A DNA stretch of 64,000 nt from Clostridiales bacterium (GCA_918262735.1 CAKJYJ010000003.1:210883-274882), one strand, 5' to 3'. Positions 18,027 through 26,787 are shown, numbered from the stretch's first letter. Numbers and translations: made by a program. Notes: generated by a model from the letters alone, not told the origin.

Positions 18027-18473
18027 ATGACAGAACTAGAAAGAAATGAAAGATATAATAAGTATGTTGAAGCAAAAATTGCAAAAACTCACGCTTGGCC
18101 AAGCCTTTTCAACGCTTTTTGTTTTGGCGGAATAATCTGTGTTATTGGACAATTATTCAATGATATGTTGCTGAGCATTTTCCCAACAATGGCAACACAA
18201 AGTGCATGGACATTAACACTAATATTTTTAATTTTCGTTGCATCTTTTCTTACTGGACTAGGTGTCTTTGATAAAATTGCAGTTTATGCTGGTGCTGGAA
18301 CAATAATTCCAATTACAGGTTTTTCTAATTCTATTGCTAGTCCAGCAATGGAATTTAAGAATGAGGGGATTGTGTTTGGTATGTGTGCAAAAATGTTTGT
18401 TATTGCCGGCCCAGTTATTGTGTTTGGAACTGTTGCAAGTATTATTGTTGGATTAATCTATCTTTTAGTATAA
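18027..18473 (+). CDS. spoVAC: Stage V sporulation protein AC
   Basis: 148 residues with several hydrophobic segments and the SpoVAC-like stretch WPSLFNAFCFGGIICVIGQ. With SpoVAD and SpoVAE it belongs to the membrane channel that moves dipicolinic acid into the forespore and out on germination. A strong GTGGGGG ribosome-binding site precedes the ATG. Expression should be sigma-G dependent by family knowledge; I found no convincing sigma-G -10 box. Confidence 0.95.
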   Translation: MTELERNERYNKYVEAKIAKTHAWPSLFNAFCFGGIICVIGQLFNDMLLSIFPTMATQSAWTLTLIFLIFVASFLTGLGVFDKIAVYAGAGTIIPITGFSNSIASPAMEFKNEGIVFGMCAKMFVIAGPVIVFGTVASIIVGLIYLLV

Positions 18474-18485
18474 TTGGAGCACCAA

Positions 18486-19535
18486 ATGAAAGATTTAGAA
18501 TGTCAAACTGTTTTTTTTAAGAATAAACCACGAATAATAGGTAACTACTCAATAGTTGGTCCAAAAGAAGGAAAGGGTAGTTTAAAAAATTATTTTGATT
18601 ACATTATGAAAGATGATATGTTTGGAGAAAAAACATATGAAAAAGCAGAGAGAAAGATGGTTGAACAAGCTGTTATGGGAGCGGTATATAATGCAAACAT
18701 AACACCAAAAGAATTAAATTTGTTTATGTCTGGAGATTTGTTAAACCAAATAGTAACATCATCTTTTGCGGCAAGGTCTTTTGATGTCCCATATGTTGGT
18801 CTGTTTGGTGCATGCTCAACCATGGCGGAAAGTTTAGCCATTGGAGCCTGTATGGTCAATGCTGGATATTTTAACAACATTGCTTGTGCAACGGCATCAC
18901 ATTTTTCAACAGCAGAAAGACAATTTAGATATCCACTTGAACTCGGAAATCAAAGACCCCCAACATCTCAATGGACAGTAACAGGAGCCGGATGCTGCAT
19001 TCTTAGTGGAAAGGGAAATGGCCCAATTGTAACTTCTGCAACATTTGGAAAAGTAACCGATTGGGGGATTAATGATGTTAATAATATGGGCAGTGTGATG
19101 GCGCCTAGTTGTGCTTCAACAATGATTGCACACTTCAAAGACACAAACACAACGCCTGATGATTATGATTTAATTGTCACCGGTGATTTGGGAAAACTTG
19201 GTAGCGAAATATTAATAGATTTAATGGAAGACCACGGCTATAAACTCGGGATTAATTATAACGATTGTGGTCAAGTAATATATAATGGAAAACAAAGCGT
19301 TTTAATGGGTGGAAGCGGATGCGGATGCTCAGCTAGCGTATTGAACTCGTATATACTAAATAAGGTGAGAGCAGGCGAATATAAAAAGGTTTTATTTATT
19401 GCAACTGGAGCACTTCTTTCATCAACATCAACTCAACAAGGCGACACAATACCAGGAATTGCTCACGCAGTAGTTATTGAACATTTTGAAGAAAAAATAA
19501 TAAATACAAGTAAGAAAACAAAGGGGAGGAAATAA
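18486..19535 (+). CDS. spoVAD: Stage V sporulation protein AD
   Basis: 349 residues with the thiolase-like fold of SpoVAD: VGLFGACSTMAESLAIGA near the equivalent of the ketosynthase cysteine, and SGGSGCGCSAS-like MGGSGCGCSASVL later. SpoVAD binds dipicolinic acid at the forespore membrane. I chose ATG 18486, preceded by TTGGAG; the TTG at 18474 in the track is part of that ribosome-binding region. Confidence 0.96.
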   Translation: MKDLECQTVFFKNKPRIIGNYSIVGPKEGKGSLKNYFDYIMKDDMFGEKTYEKAERKMVEQAVMGAVYNANITPKELNLFMSGDLLNQIVTSSFAARSFDVPYVGLFGACSTMAESLAIGACMVNAGYFNNIACATASHFSTAERQFRYPLELGNQRPPTSQWTVTGAGCCILSGKGNGPIVTSATFGKVTDWGINDVNNMGSVMAPSCASTMIAHFKDTNTTPDDYDLIVTGDLGKLGSEILIDLMEDHGYKLGINYNDCGQVIYNGKQSVLMGGSGCGCSASVLNSYILNKVRAGEYKKVLFIATGALLSSTSTQQGDTIPGIAHAVVIEHFEEKIINTSKKTKGRK

Positions 19536-19538
19536 ACT

Positions 19539-19910
19539 ATGTTACCATGGTATGAATATTTGATTGTTTTTGGAACTGGTGGCCTTATATGTATGATTGG
19601 TCAAATACTGGTTATAACAACCAAAATAACAACCGCAAGAATTTTAGTTTTATTTGAATTGATTGGTTGTTTTTTGGCTGCAATAAACATATATGAGCCA
19701 ATATCAGCATTCGCAAAGGCTGGCATAAATGTTCCAATTGTTGGATTCGGTGCAAGTTTAGCAAAAGGTGCAATAAATGCCGTAAAAGCACAGGGGATTC
19801 TTGGAATTTTTACTGGTGGAATAGCATCTGTTGCTGGTGGTCTCGCTGCAGCAATCGGCTTTGGTTTCTTATTTGGATCATTGTTCAAGGCAAAAACAAA
19901 GAAGTTTTAA
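19539..19910 (+). CDS. spoVAE: Stage V sporulation protein AE (AEb type)
   Basis: 123 residues with four hydrophobic segments and the SpoVAEb-like ending FGFLFGSLFKAKTKKF. It is the third gene of the minimal clostridial spoVAC-D-E operon, 3 bases after spoVAD. GGGGAGG sits at the end of spoVAD. Confidence 0.94.
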   Translation: MLPWYEYLIVFGTGGLICMIGQILVITTKITTARILVLFELIGCFLAAINIYEPISAFAKAGINVPIVGFGASLAKGAINAVKAQGILGIFTGGIASVAGGLAAAIGFGFLFGSLFKAKTKKF

Positions 19911-19964
19911 GGTAGTATTAATAGTAAGTAAAATAATTAGTAATCTAAACATATAATATTATTA

Positions 19965-20633
19965 ATGAAAAAAGGTAAATCTCTTCTAAATAAAATTAAG
20001 AGAAAAATAGCAATATCGTTTATATCACTCATTGTCTTGTTTGTTCTAACATTAATATACCTAAATAACGTTGTAAATCCCGTTATAATATCAACAAGTA
20101 CAGCAAAAATAAGATCACTTAGCCAAAGAGCAGTAGAGAATGTTGTTTGGCAGGTAATCAGTGATTCCACAATATATGATTCACTAGTAAATATTATTAG
20201 AAATGAAGATGGTAAAATTGTTGCAATCAATTCAAACGCAGCAACAATAAATATGTTATCTCTAGAATTAACCGATAAATCACAAAGCGCTTTATCTAAA
20301 ATGGGTGCAAATGGCATTGATATACCAATAGGTTCTTTCAGTGGAATGCCCATCTTTACGGGTAGAGGCCCAAGCATAAACATTAAAATGCTTCCAATTG
20401 GAACAATTTATTGTAAATTTGACTCATCATTTACATCAGCAGGGATAAACCAAACAAATCACAGAATATATCTTAAAGTGTTTTCATCGGTTAGTGTGAT
20501 TTTACCAACGGCAAATCAAAGAATTGACACAGAAACAGAATTAATGATTGCAGAAAGTATCATCGTTGGCGAAATTCCGTCCACATATCTATATTCATCC
20601 AGTTTAGATGAAATGATGAATTTAATACCATAA
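19965..20633 (+). CDS. yunB: Sporulation protein YunB
   Basis: 222 residues: one N-terminal membrane helix (about 14-33) and an extracytoplasmic domain with the YunB signatures IPIGSFSGMPIFTGRGPSI and QTNHRIYLKV. B. subtilis yunB is sigma-E controlled and needed for efficient sporulation. CATATAAT ends 8 bases before the ATG and fits a sigma-E -10 or a vegetative extended -10. No ribosome-binding site is visible, so the transcript may be nearly leaderless. Confidence 0.88.
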   Translation: MKKGKSLLNKIKRKIAISFISLIVLFVLTLIYLNNVVNPVIISTSTAKIRSLSQRAVENVVWQVISDSTIYDSLVNIIRNEDGKIVAINSNAATINMLSLELTDKSQSALSKMGANGIDIPIGSFSGMPIFTGRGPSINIKMLPIGTIYCKFDSSFTSAGINQTNHRIYLKVFSSVSVILPTANQRIDTETELMIAESIIVGEIPSTYLYSSSLDEMMNLIP

Positions 20634-20671
20634 AGAAAAAAAATAACAAGGTTAGGGCAAAACGAAATAAA

Positions 20672-20723
20672 ATATAAGAAAAAGCAAATTATTCGCAAAA
20701 GACAGCTTTTGCGAATAATTTGC
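20672..20723 (-). terminator. Terminator with an 18-bp perfect stem
   Basis: GCAAATTATTCGCAAAAG (20684-20701) and its exact reverse complement (20706-20723) flank a 4-nt loop. On the minus strand it is followed by TTTTTCTTATATTTT, so it ends the 311-residue gene. The arm shares AATTATTCGCAAAA with the recombinase promoter at 21738. Confidence 0.8.
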
Positions 20724-20741
20724 CATAAAATCATATTAAAA

Positions 20742-21677
20742 CTATTCAAAACTTATATTTTGTATGAACCTATAGGCATTTTCAATTGTCACAACATTTA
20801 ATGGTTCATCAAACAATAATGTGTTTTCATTACATATGCTTTTAAACTTAATTAAGTTTCCATTCTTTATAAAGTTTATTATATTTACAGTTGTTTCGTA
20901 TATGTCGTTTTGAAAAAGTTCCATCGGAACATTAAATATTAAAGATTCTGTAAAAATTTGATTTGGAACTTGTTTGAACACATTGTAAAATAAACTATTA
21001 AGTATTCTTGTTTGAATTCTAGACATTTGTTTTGTGCAATTATACATATGATTCACATTTTTATATCTGTCCCTAAAATCAATTGTAATACTTTTACCAT
21101 TTGTCCAATCGTACATTTTGTATCTGTTTTCATTTATAAACACAGGATATATGTTAACATCAACACCAAGCTCACTTTTATCAACAATTGATATTTTATT
21201 GTTATATAGTTTAATTGTTGTGCTTTTAGAACACATTTTTATTAATTGTATTTGTATATCGTTATACAAATCTTTAACGCTATAATTTGTTGTTTCTATT
21301 ATTTTTTTCTCTGCTTTGTCAACTTTTTTTTTGCTAACCTTTCTGCTATTGTATAATCTGAAGTTTTTTCTAAAATTTGACCAAAATGCTTTTAATTTAT
21401 CAACAAATTTATTCTTATTATTTGTAGTATAATTCAATTCTAATTGTATGGCATTTAGTGCCAAAAATATATCAATTGATGATGCTGCAATTTCGCAACC
21501 GGTAAACGCTTCATTACATATTAACAATGTGTAATCACTAATGTATGGATTTCTATTCATAATATTGTCCATAACTTCATTAATGCATGATGAAACATAA
21601 TCATATGCATTTTTGAATGATTTATAGCTAGCACTTACGGCCAAGTCATTCACTATCTTACTATTTAATACTATCAT
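20742..21677 (-). CDS. Putative nucleotidyltransferase-fold protein, possibly degenerate
   Basis: 311 residues, not matched to a named family. The layout recalls the polymerase-beta/CD-NTase (OAS-like) fold. GCEIAASSIDIFLAL stands where GS...DxD is expected, GVDVNIYPVF is like the third acidic strand, and NVNHMYNCTKQMSRIQTRILN resembles the helical substrate region. FTESLIFNVPMELF is like the C-terminal (E)SLLYNVP motif. The second acidic residue of DxD reads F, so catalysis may be lost. A lysine-rich insert lies at about 85-130. It is divergent from the recombinase gene. The fold is an inference. Confidence 0.45.
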   Translation of the reverse strand: MIVLNSKIVNDLAVSASYKSFKNAYDYVSSCINEVMDNIMNRNPYISDYTLLICNEAFTGCEIAASSIDIFLALNAIQLELNYTTNNKNKFVDKLKAFWSNFRKNFRLYNSRKVSKKKVDKAEKKIIETTNYSVKDLYNDIQIQLIKMCSKSTTIKLYNNKISIVDKSELGVDVNIYPVFINENRYKMYDWTNGKSITIDFRDRYKNVNHMYNCTKQMSRIQTRILNSLFYNVFKQVPNQIFTESLIFNVPMELFQNDIYETTVNIINFIKNGNLIKFKSICNENTLLFDEPLNVVTIENAYRFIQNISFE

Positions 21678-21734
21678 ATTTTTATTTTACATATATTTTT
21701 GCCAATTGTAAAGAAAAAATAATATAAAATTTAG

Positions 21735-21763
21735 TTGAATTATTCGCAAAATTATTGTATAAT
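21735..21763 (+). promoter_or_regulatory. Promoter of the tyrosine recombinase, leaderless configuration
   Basis: TTGAAT (21735-21740), a 17-nt spacer and a consensus TATAAT (21758-21763) end 7 bases before ATG 21771. Confidence 0.85.
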
Positions 21764-21770
21764 ACAAAAA

Positions 21771-22799
21771 ATGAGTAATTATATTTTTGAAAGAACCAAA
21801 ATCGCAAATGAAAAACTGCGCAAAATAGTTTATAACATGCCTGAATTTTGCGTTGATTATTTCATATCAATTGAGCAAACAACTTCACCGCTCACAAGGT
21901 TAAATTATGCCACAGATATAAGCATTTTTTTGTTTTATTTAAGTAACGAAGTTCTTTCAAAGCCAATAAAACAAATTACTCTTGATGATTTGAATAGAAT
22001 AAAAGCAAAAGATATTGAATTTTACTTAAGTTATTTAACTTATTTTGAAAAAGATGGCATATGTTATCAAAATGGCGAAAGAGGAAAAGCCAGAAAACTC
22101 TCCTCTATTCGCTCTTTATTCAAATATTTATATAATAATAACTGCATAAGCCAGGATGAATCATCAAAAGTTAAAACCCCAAAAATTCACATGAAACCAA
22201 TCATTCATTTAGAGCCTAACGAGGTTGCTGAACTATTAAACGAGGCAGAATCACCAACGGATTTAAGCAACCGACAAATTGCTTTTAATAAAAAAACAAG
22301 CGTCAGAGATGTTGCCATGCTCAGCTTGTTTTTAGGAACCGGAATTCGTGTTAGCGAATGTGTTGGCTTAAATGTTAAAGATATAGATTTAGAAAACAAT
22401 GCTTTTAAAATAACCAGAAAAGGTGGAAATCAAACAATTCTTTATTTTTCTGACGAGGTAAAAGAACCATTAATTTCATGGATAAATGAAAGAAGTCATT
22501 GGCTTGATGAAAACAGCCAAGAAACTGCTCTGTTTTTATCTTTACAAAAAAAGAGAATAAACGTTCGTTCGGTTGAAAAACTTGTAAAAAAATACAGCGA
22601 ATGTGCCTCTCCGCTTAAAAAAATTACGCCACATAAACTAAGAAGCACCTATGGCACAACACTTTATAGAGAAACTGGAGATATTTATGTTGTGGCAGAA
22701 GTTTTGGGCCATAAAGATGTGAACACAACAAAAAAACACTATGCTTCTATGTCAGACGAAATTAAGCGCTCAGTTGTTAACAAGGTTAAACTAAGATAA
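21771..22799 (+). CDS. Xer-like tyrosine recombinase
   Basis: 342 residues: an N-terminal SAM-like core-binding domain (about 15-120) and a catalytic domain with the R-H-R-H-Y set. The residues lie in GTGIRVSECVGLNVKDID, TPHKLRSTYGTTL, AEVLGHKDVNTTKKHYA. It could be the chromosome-dimer resolvase (XerC/D-like, slightly long) or a cassette integrase; no phage genes flank it. ATG 21771 is the true start. The track start at 21735 is the T of its own -35 box. The transcript is predicted to be leaderless. Confidence 0.88.
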   Translation: MSNYIFERTKIANEKLRKIVYNMPEFCVDYFISIEQTTSPLTRLNYATDISIFLFYLSNEVLSKPIKQITLDDLNRIKAKDIEFYLSYLTYFEKDGICYQNGERGKARKLSSIRSLFKYLYNNNCISQDESSKVKTPKIHMKPIIHLEPNEVAELLNEAESPTDLSNRQIAFNKKTSVRDVAMLSLFLGTGIRVSECVGLNVKDIDLENNAFKITRKGGNQTILYFSDEVKEPLISWINERSHWLDENSQETALFLSLQKKRINVRSVEKLVKKYSECASPLKKITPHKLRSTYGTTLYRETGDIYVVAEVLGHKDVNTTKKHYASMSDEIKRSVVNKVKLR

Positions 22800-22821
22800 A
22801 AACCATCAATAAAAAACAAGC

Positions 22822-22856
22822 AAAAAAAAAGTTGAGTTTTAACTCAACTTTTTTAC
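22822..22856. terminator. Bidirectional terminator
   Basis: AAGTTGAGTT-TTAACTCAACTT stem flanked by A9 and T6, between the recombinase gene and the convergent membrane protein gene. Confidence 0.9.
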
Positions 22857-22860
22857 TTTC

Positions 22861-23430
22861 CTACTCATCTAACTCTTTTTGTATGTTATCAATTTTTTCT
22901 TGAACTTTCTTAATTTCAAGTTTTCTATTAAGTGCATCTAGTTTCTTTTTTAACATCAATTCATCATCAAAATTTGGAGTTTCTGACACAGAATCAATAT
23001 TCATTGTTAAATTCTGATATAACCTTGATAGTTTTAATCCAAGTGAGAAAATAACAATACAGGTTAATTCGGCAACAATTATTAAACATACTGCAAATAA
23101 ATATCCGTTTGTTATTGCTAGTTGTTTATAGTAAAACACAAAAGCACCAACAATAACACCAATCACAGAATTGAATGTTATGAAGAACAAAAATTTTGCT
23201 AAACCATATTTATTCTTCATATTCTTTGTTTTACTGCAGTCGGCAATAAGAAATAACAGAACCAAACTTCCCACAGCAATTAATGTTACATCCAACCACA
23301 AAATACTTGAAGTTTTATTAACAATTTTATCTATTGCAAGATATAATGTCCAACCTATTGACAACAATACCAAGAATAACAATGACCTGTACGTTGCATT
23401 TAGAATTTTTTTCTTTTGCTTATTATCCAT
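22861..23430 (-). CDS. Hypothetical membrane protein with C-terminal coiled coil
   Basis: 189 residues starting at MDNKQKKK (ATG 23430), preceded by GGGGG. The longer track ORF adds 33 residues of hydrophobic upstream translation. Four membrane helices (about 15-145) are followed by a charged coiled coil (LMLKKKLDALNRKLEIKKVQ) to the C-terminus. I do not recognise the family. Confidence 0.72.
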   Translation of the reverse strand: MDNKQKKKILNATYRSLLFLVLLSIGWTLYLAIDKIVNKTSSILWLDVTLIAVGSLVLLFLIADCSKTKNMKNKYGLAKFLFFITFNSVIGVIVGAFVFYYKQLAITNGYLFAVCLIIVAELTCIVIFSLGLKLSRLYQNLTMNIDSVSETPNFDDELMLKKKLDALNRKLEIKKVQEKIDNIQKELDE

Positions 23431-23515
23431 AAAATATATCCCCCTAATTCCGATTATATTGTAAAATACAAAAATTATTTTGTCAATATAATTGATGTAC
23501 TTTTTCAAATATATG

Positions 23516-23524
23516 TGATATAAT
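23516..23524 (+). promoter_or_regulatory. Extended -10 promoter of the FabG-like gene, leaderless configuration
   Basis: TGATATAAT is an extended -10 with full consensus TATAAT, ending 7 bases before ATG 23532. The -35 region is weak (TGTACT at 17 nt). Confidence 0.65.
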
Positions 23525-23531
23525 AACAAAC

Positions 23532-24269
23532 ATGAAAAATAAAGTAGTATTAATCACTGGAGCATCTGGTGATATTGGAAGTGAATTGGTTAGAGTTTTT
23601 TTTAATGCTGGCTACACCATTGTTGCCAACTATAACAAATCTAAGAAAGCGATTGATAACCTAATTGAAGAACTAAACCCACAGAATAATGGTATTATTG
23701 CTTATAATGCAGATGTAACTAAATACAATGAAGTCAAACAAATGGTTGATGATGTTAAGTCAATGTTTGGCCATATTGACATTTTAATAAACAATGCAGG
23801 AATAGCAAGTTATAATTTACTAATCGACGAATCTGAAGCAAATATATTGAATGTTATTAACACTAACCTAATTGGAACAATAACAACAACAAAGGAAGTT
23901 TGCAAACATATGATTTCTCAAGGATTTGGAAAAATAATTAATATTTCTTCAGTTTGGGGAACTTATGGTGCAAGTTGCGAAAGCATCTATTCCGCTTCAA
24001 AGGGCGGAATTAACGCATTCACAAGGGCTATGGCAAAAGAACTAGCCCTTTCAAACATTAATGTTAATGCAATAACGCCTGGCGTTGTGAACACTAAAAT
24101 GTTATCACATTTTAGTAATGACGAATTAAATGAATTAAAAAATGAAATACCATTCAAAAGATTTGCAGCTCCAAGTGATATTTCCGAATTGGCTTTGTTT
24201 TTGGCAAGCGAAAAATCAAGTTATATAACCGGACAAATAATACAAATTGATGGTGGGTTTTGCCTGTAA
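23532..24269 (+). CDS. SDR-family oxidoreductase, FabG-like
   Basis: 245 residues of the classical short-chain dehydrogenase family: cofactor loop TGASGDIGSEL, NNAGIA, catalytic Ser in NISSVWG, YSASKGGINAF (Tyr-x-x-x-Lys) and the C-terminal SSYITGQIIQIDGGF. It resembles 3-oxoacyl-ACP reductase, but no fatty-acid genes adjoin, so the substrate is open. No Shine-Dalgarno sequence precedes it. Confidence 0.88.
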   Translation: MKNKVVLITGASGDIGSELVRVFFNAGYTIVANYNKSKKAIDNLIEELNPQNNGIIAYNADVTKYNEVKQMVDDVKSMFGHIDILINNAGIASYNLLIDESEANILNVINTNLIGTITTTKEVCKHMISQGFGKIINISSVWGTYGASCESIYSASKGGINAFTRAMAKELALSNINVNAITPGVVNTKMLSHFSNDELNELKNEIPFKRFAAPSDISELALFLASEKSSYITGQIIQIDGGFCL

Positions 24270-24275
24270 AACTAA

Positions 24276-24315
24276 TTAAAAAAACCTTATTCTTCAAAGA
24301 GTAAGGCTTTTTTAT
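24276..24315. terminator. Terminator after the FabG-like gene
   Basis: CCTTATTCT-TCAA-AGAGTAAGG, with one mismatch, is flanked by A7 and T6. Confidence 0.8.
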
Positions 24316-24330
24316 GCACATTTTCGTAAA

Positions 24331-24406
24331 TGGAGCTACTGGGCGGATTCGAACCGCCGACCTATTGATTACGAATCAATTGCTCTACCGACTGAGCCAC
24401 AGTAGC
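24331..24406 (-). tRNA. tRNA-Thr (CGT)
   Basis: On the minus strand: acceptor GCTACTG/CAGTAGC, anticodon loop TTCGTAA, T loop TTCGAAT and encoded CCA. It is a second Thr isoacceptor; the TGT one is at 16607. Confidence 0.96.
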
Positions 24407-24447
24407 ATACTTTGGCATTATGAAATGCCAATATTTTTACTATGCTC

Positions 24448-25491
24448 TTATTTGTTTTTTACAAATAACCTAAAGCTAACCTTTTCGTTGTCATCAGAAA
24501 TAGATTTAACACCAACGTTAACCCTATCTTCAAGTTTAACAATTTCATAGATTCTTTTATCATTCTTTTCGGTTGCATCTGCAACATGTAATAACCCAGT
24601 AACACCGTTATCTAGTGTAATTATAGCCCCAAAAGGCAATATCTTTGTTACAGTGCCCTCATACACTTCACTAAACTTTAATGACTTAATTGCATCTATT
24701 CTTGGATCTGTTTGATTTTGCTTTAAACCCACAGACACCTTTTTATTATCCTTATCAAGTTTTATAACTCTAAATTCATATGTTTCATTTAGTTTTAGCA
24801 CTTCATCTGGACTTTTTATATGTTTATAAGAAATGTCTGAAATGTGGATGAACGCATCAACACCATTAATATCTATAAATGCACCATATGGCATTATTTT
24901 TACAACCTTTCCATTAACTTTTTTGCCAACAAATGCCGCACCCCAGAATAAATTGTCTGCATTCTCTTTTATTTGTTCCTTCAGCATTCTTATTGATGCA
25001 ATTATTTCTTTTTTATCATTGTTAATTTCAAGCACAATTGCCTCAACCTGCTTTGATTTATAATATCCTAAGTGTCTTATTCTTGTTTCAACCTGGTCTT
25101 TTGGAATAAAAACTGTATACATACCCATTTTGCTATGCAAACCATCATCATTAAAACTATTAACAACAAATGTAAATGTTGAACCAACTTTTAATGATTC
25201 TGCTTTTAGCGAACCCGTTATTATTTCCTCAGCCTCAGTTTTAGATACTTCTATCATTCCGTCCTCAGTTTTTGTGCCAAGAACCAAAGCCTTAAACCTA
25301 TCTCCAACTTTAACTTCGTCGTAGTTCTTAAAATCGTTCTTATTAATATAAGCATCTAATTTCCCGCCAATATTAAAAATAACACCGTCATCTCTCTTTG
25401 AAACAACAACACCATCATAAATATTGTTCTTTTTATAATTAGCAAACGTTTCATCTATGATGCTTAATCCAAATTTTATGTCCTCGTCCAT
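24448..25491 (-). CDS. S1 RNA-binding domain protein (ribosomal protein S1-like)
   Basis: 347 residues made almost wholly of S1 (OB-fold) repeats, at least four. Typical segments are MPYGAFIDINGVDAFIHISDISY and LPFGAIITLDNGVTGLLHVAD. Firmicute S1-like proteins bind mRNA but are often not stable ribosome components. I chose ATG 25491 (MDEDIKFG), with AGGAG 11 bases upstream; the track start adds 13 residues without support. The plsC-cmk genes lie upstream, as is common for rpsA-like genes. Confidence 0.88.
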   Translation of the reverse strand: MDEDIKFGLSIIDETFANYKKNNIYDGVVVSKRDDGVIFNIGGKLDAYINKNDFKNYDEVKVGDRFKALVLGTKTEDGMIEVSKTEAEEIITGSLKAESLKVGSTFTFVVNSFNDDGLHSKMGMYTVFIPKDQVETRIRHLGYYKSKQVEAIVLEINNDKKEIIASIRMLKEQIKENADNLFWGAAFVGKKVNGKVVKIMPYGAFIDINGVDAFIHISDISYKHIKSPDEVLKLNETYEFRVIKLDKDNKKVSVGLKQNQTDPRIDAIKSLKFSEVYEGTVTKILPFGAIITLDNGVTGLLHVADATEKNDKRIYEIVKLEDRVNVGVKSISDDNEKVSFRLFVKNK

Positions 25492-25554
25492 ACAAGTATT
25501 TTCTCCTAATGTGCATAGTATATCAAACATTTTTCAACATGTCTAATAAATATA

Positions 25555-26127
25555 CTATTTATTTTTCAATTCAAGCATTTTTTCTCTGATTAATAGATTA
25601 GCATTATTAACGCCCTCTTCTCCCGCATACGTTTTATCAAAGAAAATGGGTTTCCCTATAACAATTCTATTAAACACAAATAATCTTGGTTTTTTGGTAA
25701 TGAAAATCGGAACAATTGGTGCATCTGATTTAACTGCAAAAACACTTGCCCCGCCTTTAAACTCCAATAAATCTTGGCTCGTTTTATTCCTTGTTCCCTC
25801 AGGGAATATTGTTAAAACTTTATCATTTTTCAAAACCTGTAGGCAATTTTTAATTGTTCCAATTCCAACGCTGTCTCGGTTAACTGGAATACCCCCACAC
25901 GACTTAAAAAACTTAGAAGCAATTTTGTTCTTATATAATTCCTCTTTTGAAAGCACATATTGTTTGCGCCATAAAAAAGTGAATAAATACGCATAGTCAA
26001 TATTACTTCTATGATTACACACCAAAATAACCTTTCCTTTAGGTATGTTTCTCTTACCAACCACTATTGTCGGAAAAAGTATTTTCAATGGTATATATGT
26101 TATTATTTTAACCAACCAAAAAATCAC
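25555..26127 (-). CDS. plsC: 1-acyl-sn-glycerol-3-phosphate acyltransferase
   Basis: 190 residues with the acyltransferase motifs: HRSNIDYAYLF (HX4D) and FPEGTRNK, plus GGIPVNRDS between them. It acylates lysophosphatidic acid to phosphatidic acid at the membrane; the N-terminal hydrophobic stretch fits that. The start is GTG 26127 behind GGAGG. It lies 12 bases after cmk. Confidence 0.93.
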   Translation of the reverse strand: MIFWLVKIITYIPLKILFPTIVVGKRNIPKGKVILVCNHRSNIDYAYLFTFLWRKQYVLSKEELYKNKIASKFFKSCGGIPVNRDSVGIGTIKNCLQVLKNDKVLTIFPEGTRNKTSQDLLEFKGGASVFAVKSDAPIVPIFITKKPRLFVFNRIVIGKPIFFDKTYAGEEGVNNANLLIREKMLELKNK

Positions 26128-26139
26128 AGATTACCTCCA

Positions 26140-26787
26140 TTATTTAATATATGACAATATCTCTGCCAAAGATTGCTTTATGGTTGAATGCGACGTGTCA
26201 ATAATAACAGCATTTTCTGGGCATTTTAGTGGACTAACTTCCCTTGATGAATCAATTTTGTCACGAAGTTGCAGGGATTTTTTCACATCTTCCAAAGTTA
26301 TTACCTGATTTTCATTCATCAAATCTGTTAGTCTACGTTTTGCTCTTATTTCAATATCACACACAACATAAAATTTATACTCAGCATTTGGGAAAACAAC
26401 TGTACCAATATCTCTTCCTTCAACAACAATGTTATTGTTGTTTACACTCTCTCTAAAAACATTTGTAACCTTTTCTCTAAAACAAGGAATAACAGAATAT
26501 AACGAAACATTTTTTTGAACAATTACATCATTAATGTATTTTGTATAGTCATCTCCATTTATTATTACCCTTTGTTCATTATTGACAAAAATAATATCAA
26601 TTTTAGTACTATCAATAATCTTTTCTAACTCTTCTGAATTTGGCAAAATATTATTAGTGAATAAATAATAAGTGAGTGCTCGATATAACATTCCCGTGTT
26701 TAATAAACTAAACCCAAGCGCTTTTGCAATTTCCTTTGTTAACGTACTTTTACCAGTTCCAGACGGACCATCTAATGTTATAATCAT
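26140..26787 (-). CDS. cmk: Cytidylate kinase
   Basis: 215 residues: P-loop LDGPSGTGKSTLTKEIA, GRDIGTVVFP and the lid region RAKRRL. It phosphorylates CMP and dCMP. It overlaps the upstream flavoprotein gene by four bases and precedes plsC and the S1-like gene, a widespread Firmicute order. Confidence 0.95.
   Translation of the reverse strand: MIITLDGPSGTGKSTLTKEIAKALGFSLLNTGMLYRALTYYLFTNNILPNSEELEKIIDSTKIDIIFVNNEQRVIINGDDYTKYINDVIVQKNVSLYSVIPCFREKVTNVFRESVNNNNIVVEGRDIGTVVFPNAEYKFYVVCDIEIRAKRRLTDLMNENQVITLEDVKKSLQLRDKIDSSREVSPLKCPENAVIIDTSHSTIKQSLAEILSYIK

Noticed and set aside
18474-18485. TTG 18474 as the spoVAD start
   Set aside because: It is immediately after the spoVAC stop and within the GGAG ribosome-binding site; ATG 18486 fits spacing and family length.
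21735-21770. Upstream TTG start for the tyrosine recombinase
   Set aside because: The TTG is the start of the -35 box, and the -10 box lies in the extra coding stretch.
21771-22799. Recombinase as evidence of a prophage or integrative element
   Set aside because: No phage, conjugation or excisionase genes flank it, and no direct repeats resembling att sites were seen. It is Xer-like.
23431-23529. N-terminal extension of the small membrane protein
   Set aside because: The extra 33 residues overlap the divergent FabG promoter region, and GGGGG precedes the internal ATG 23430.
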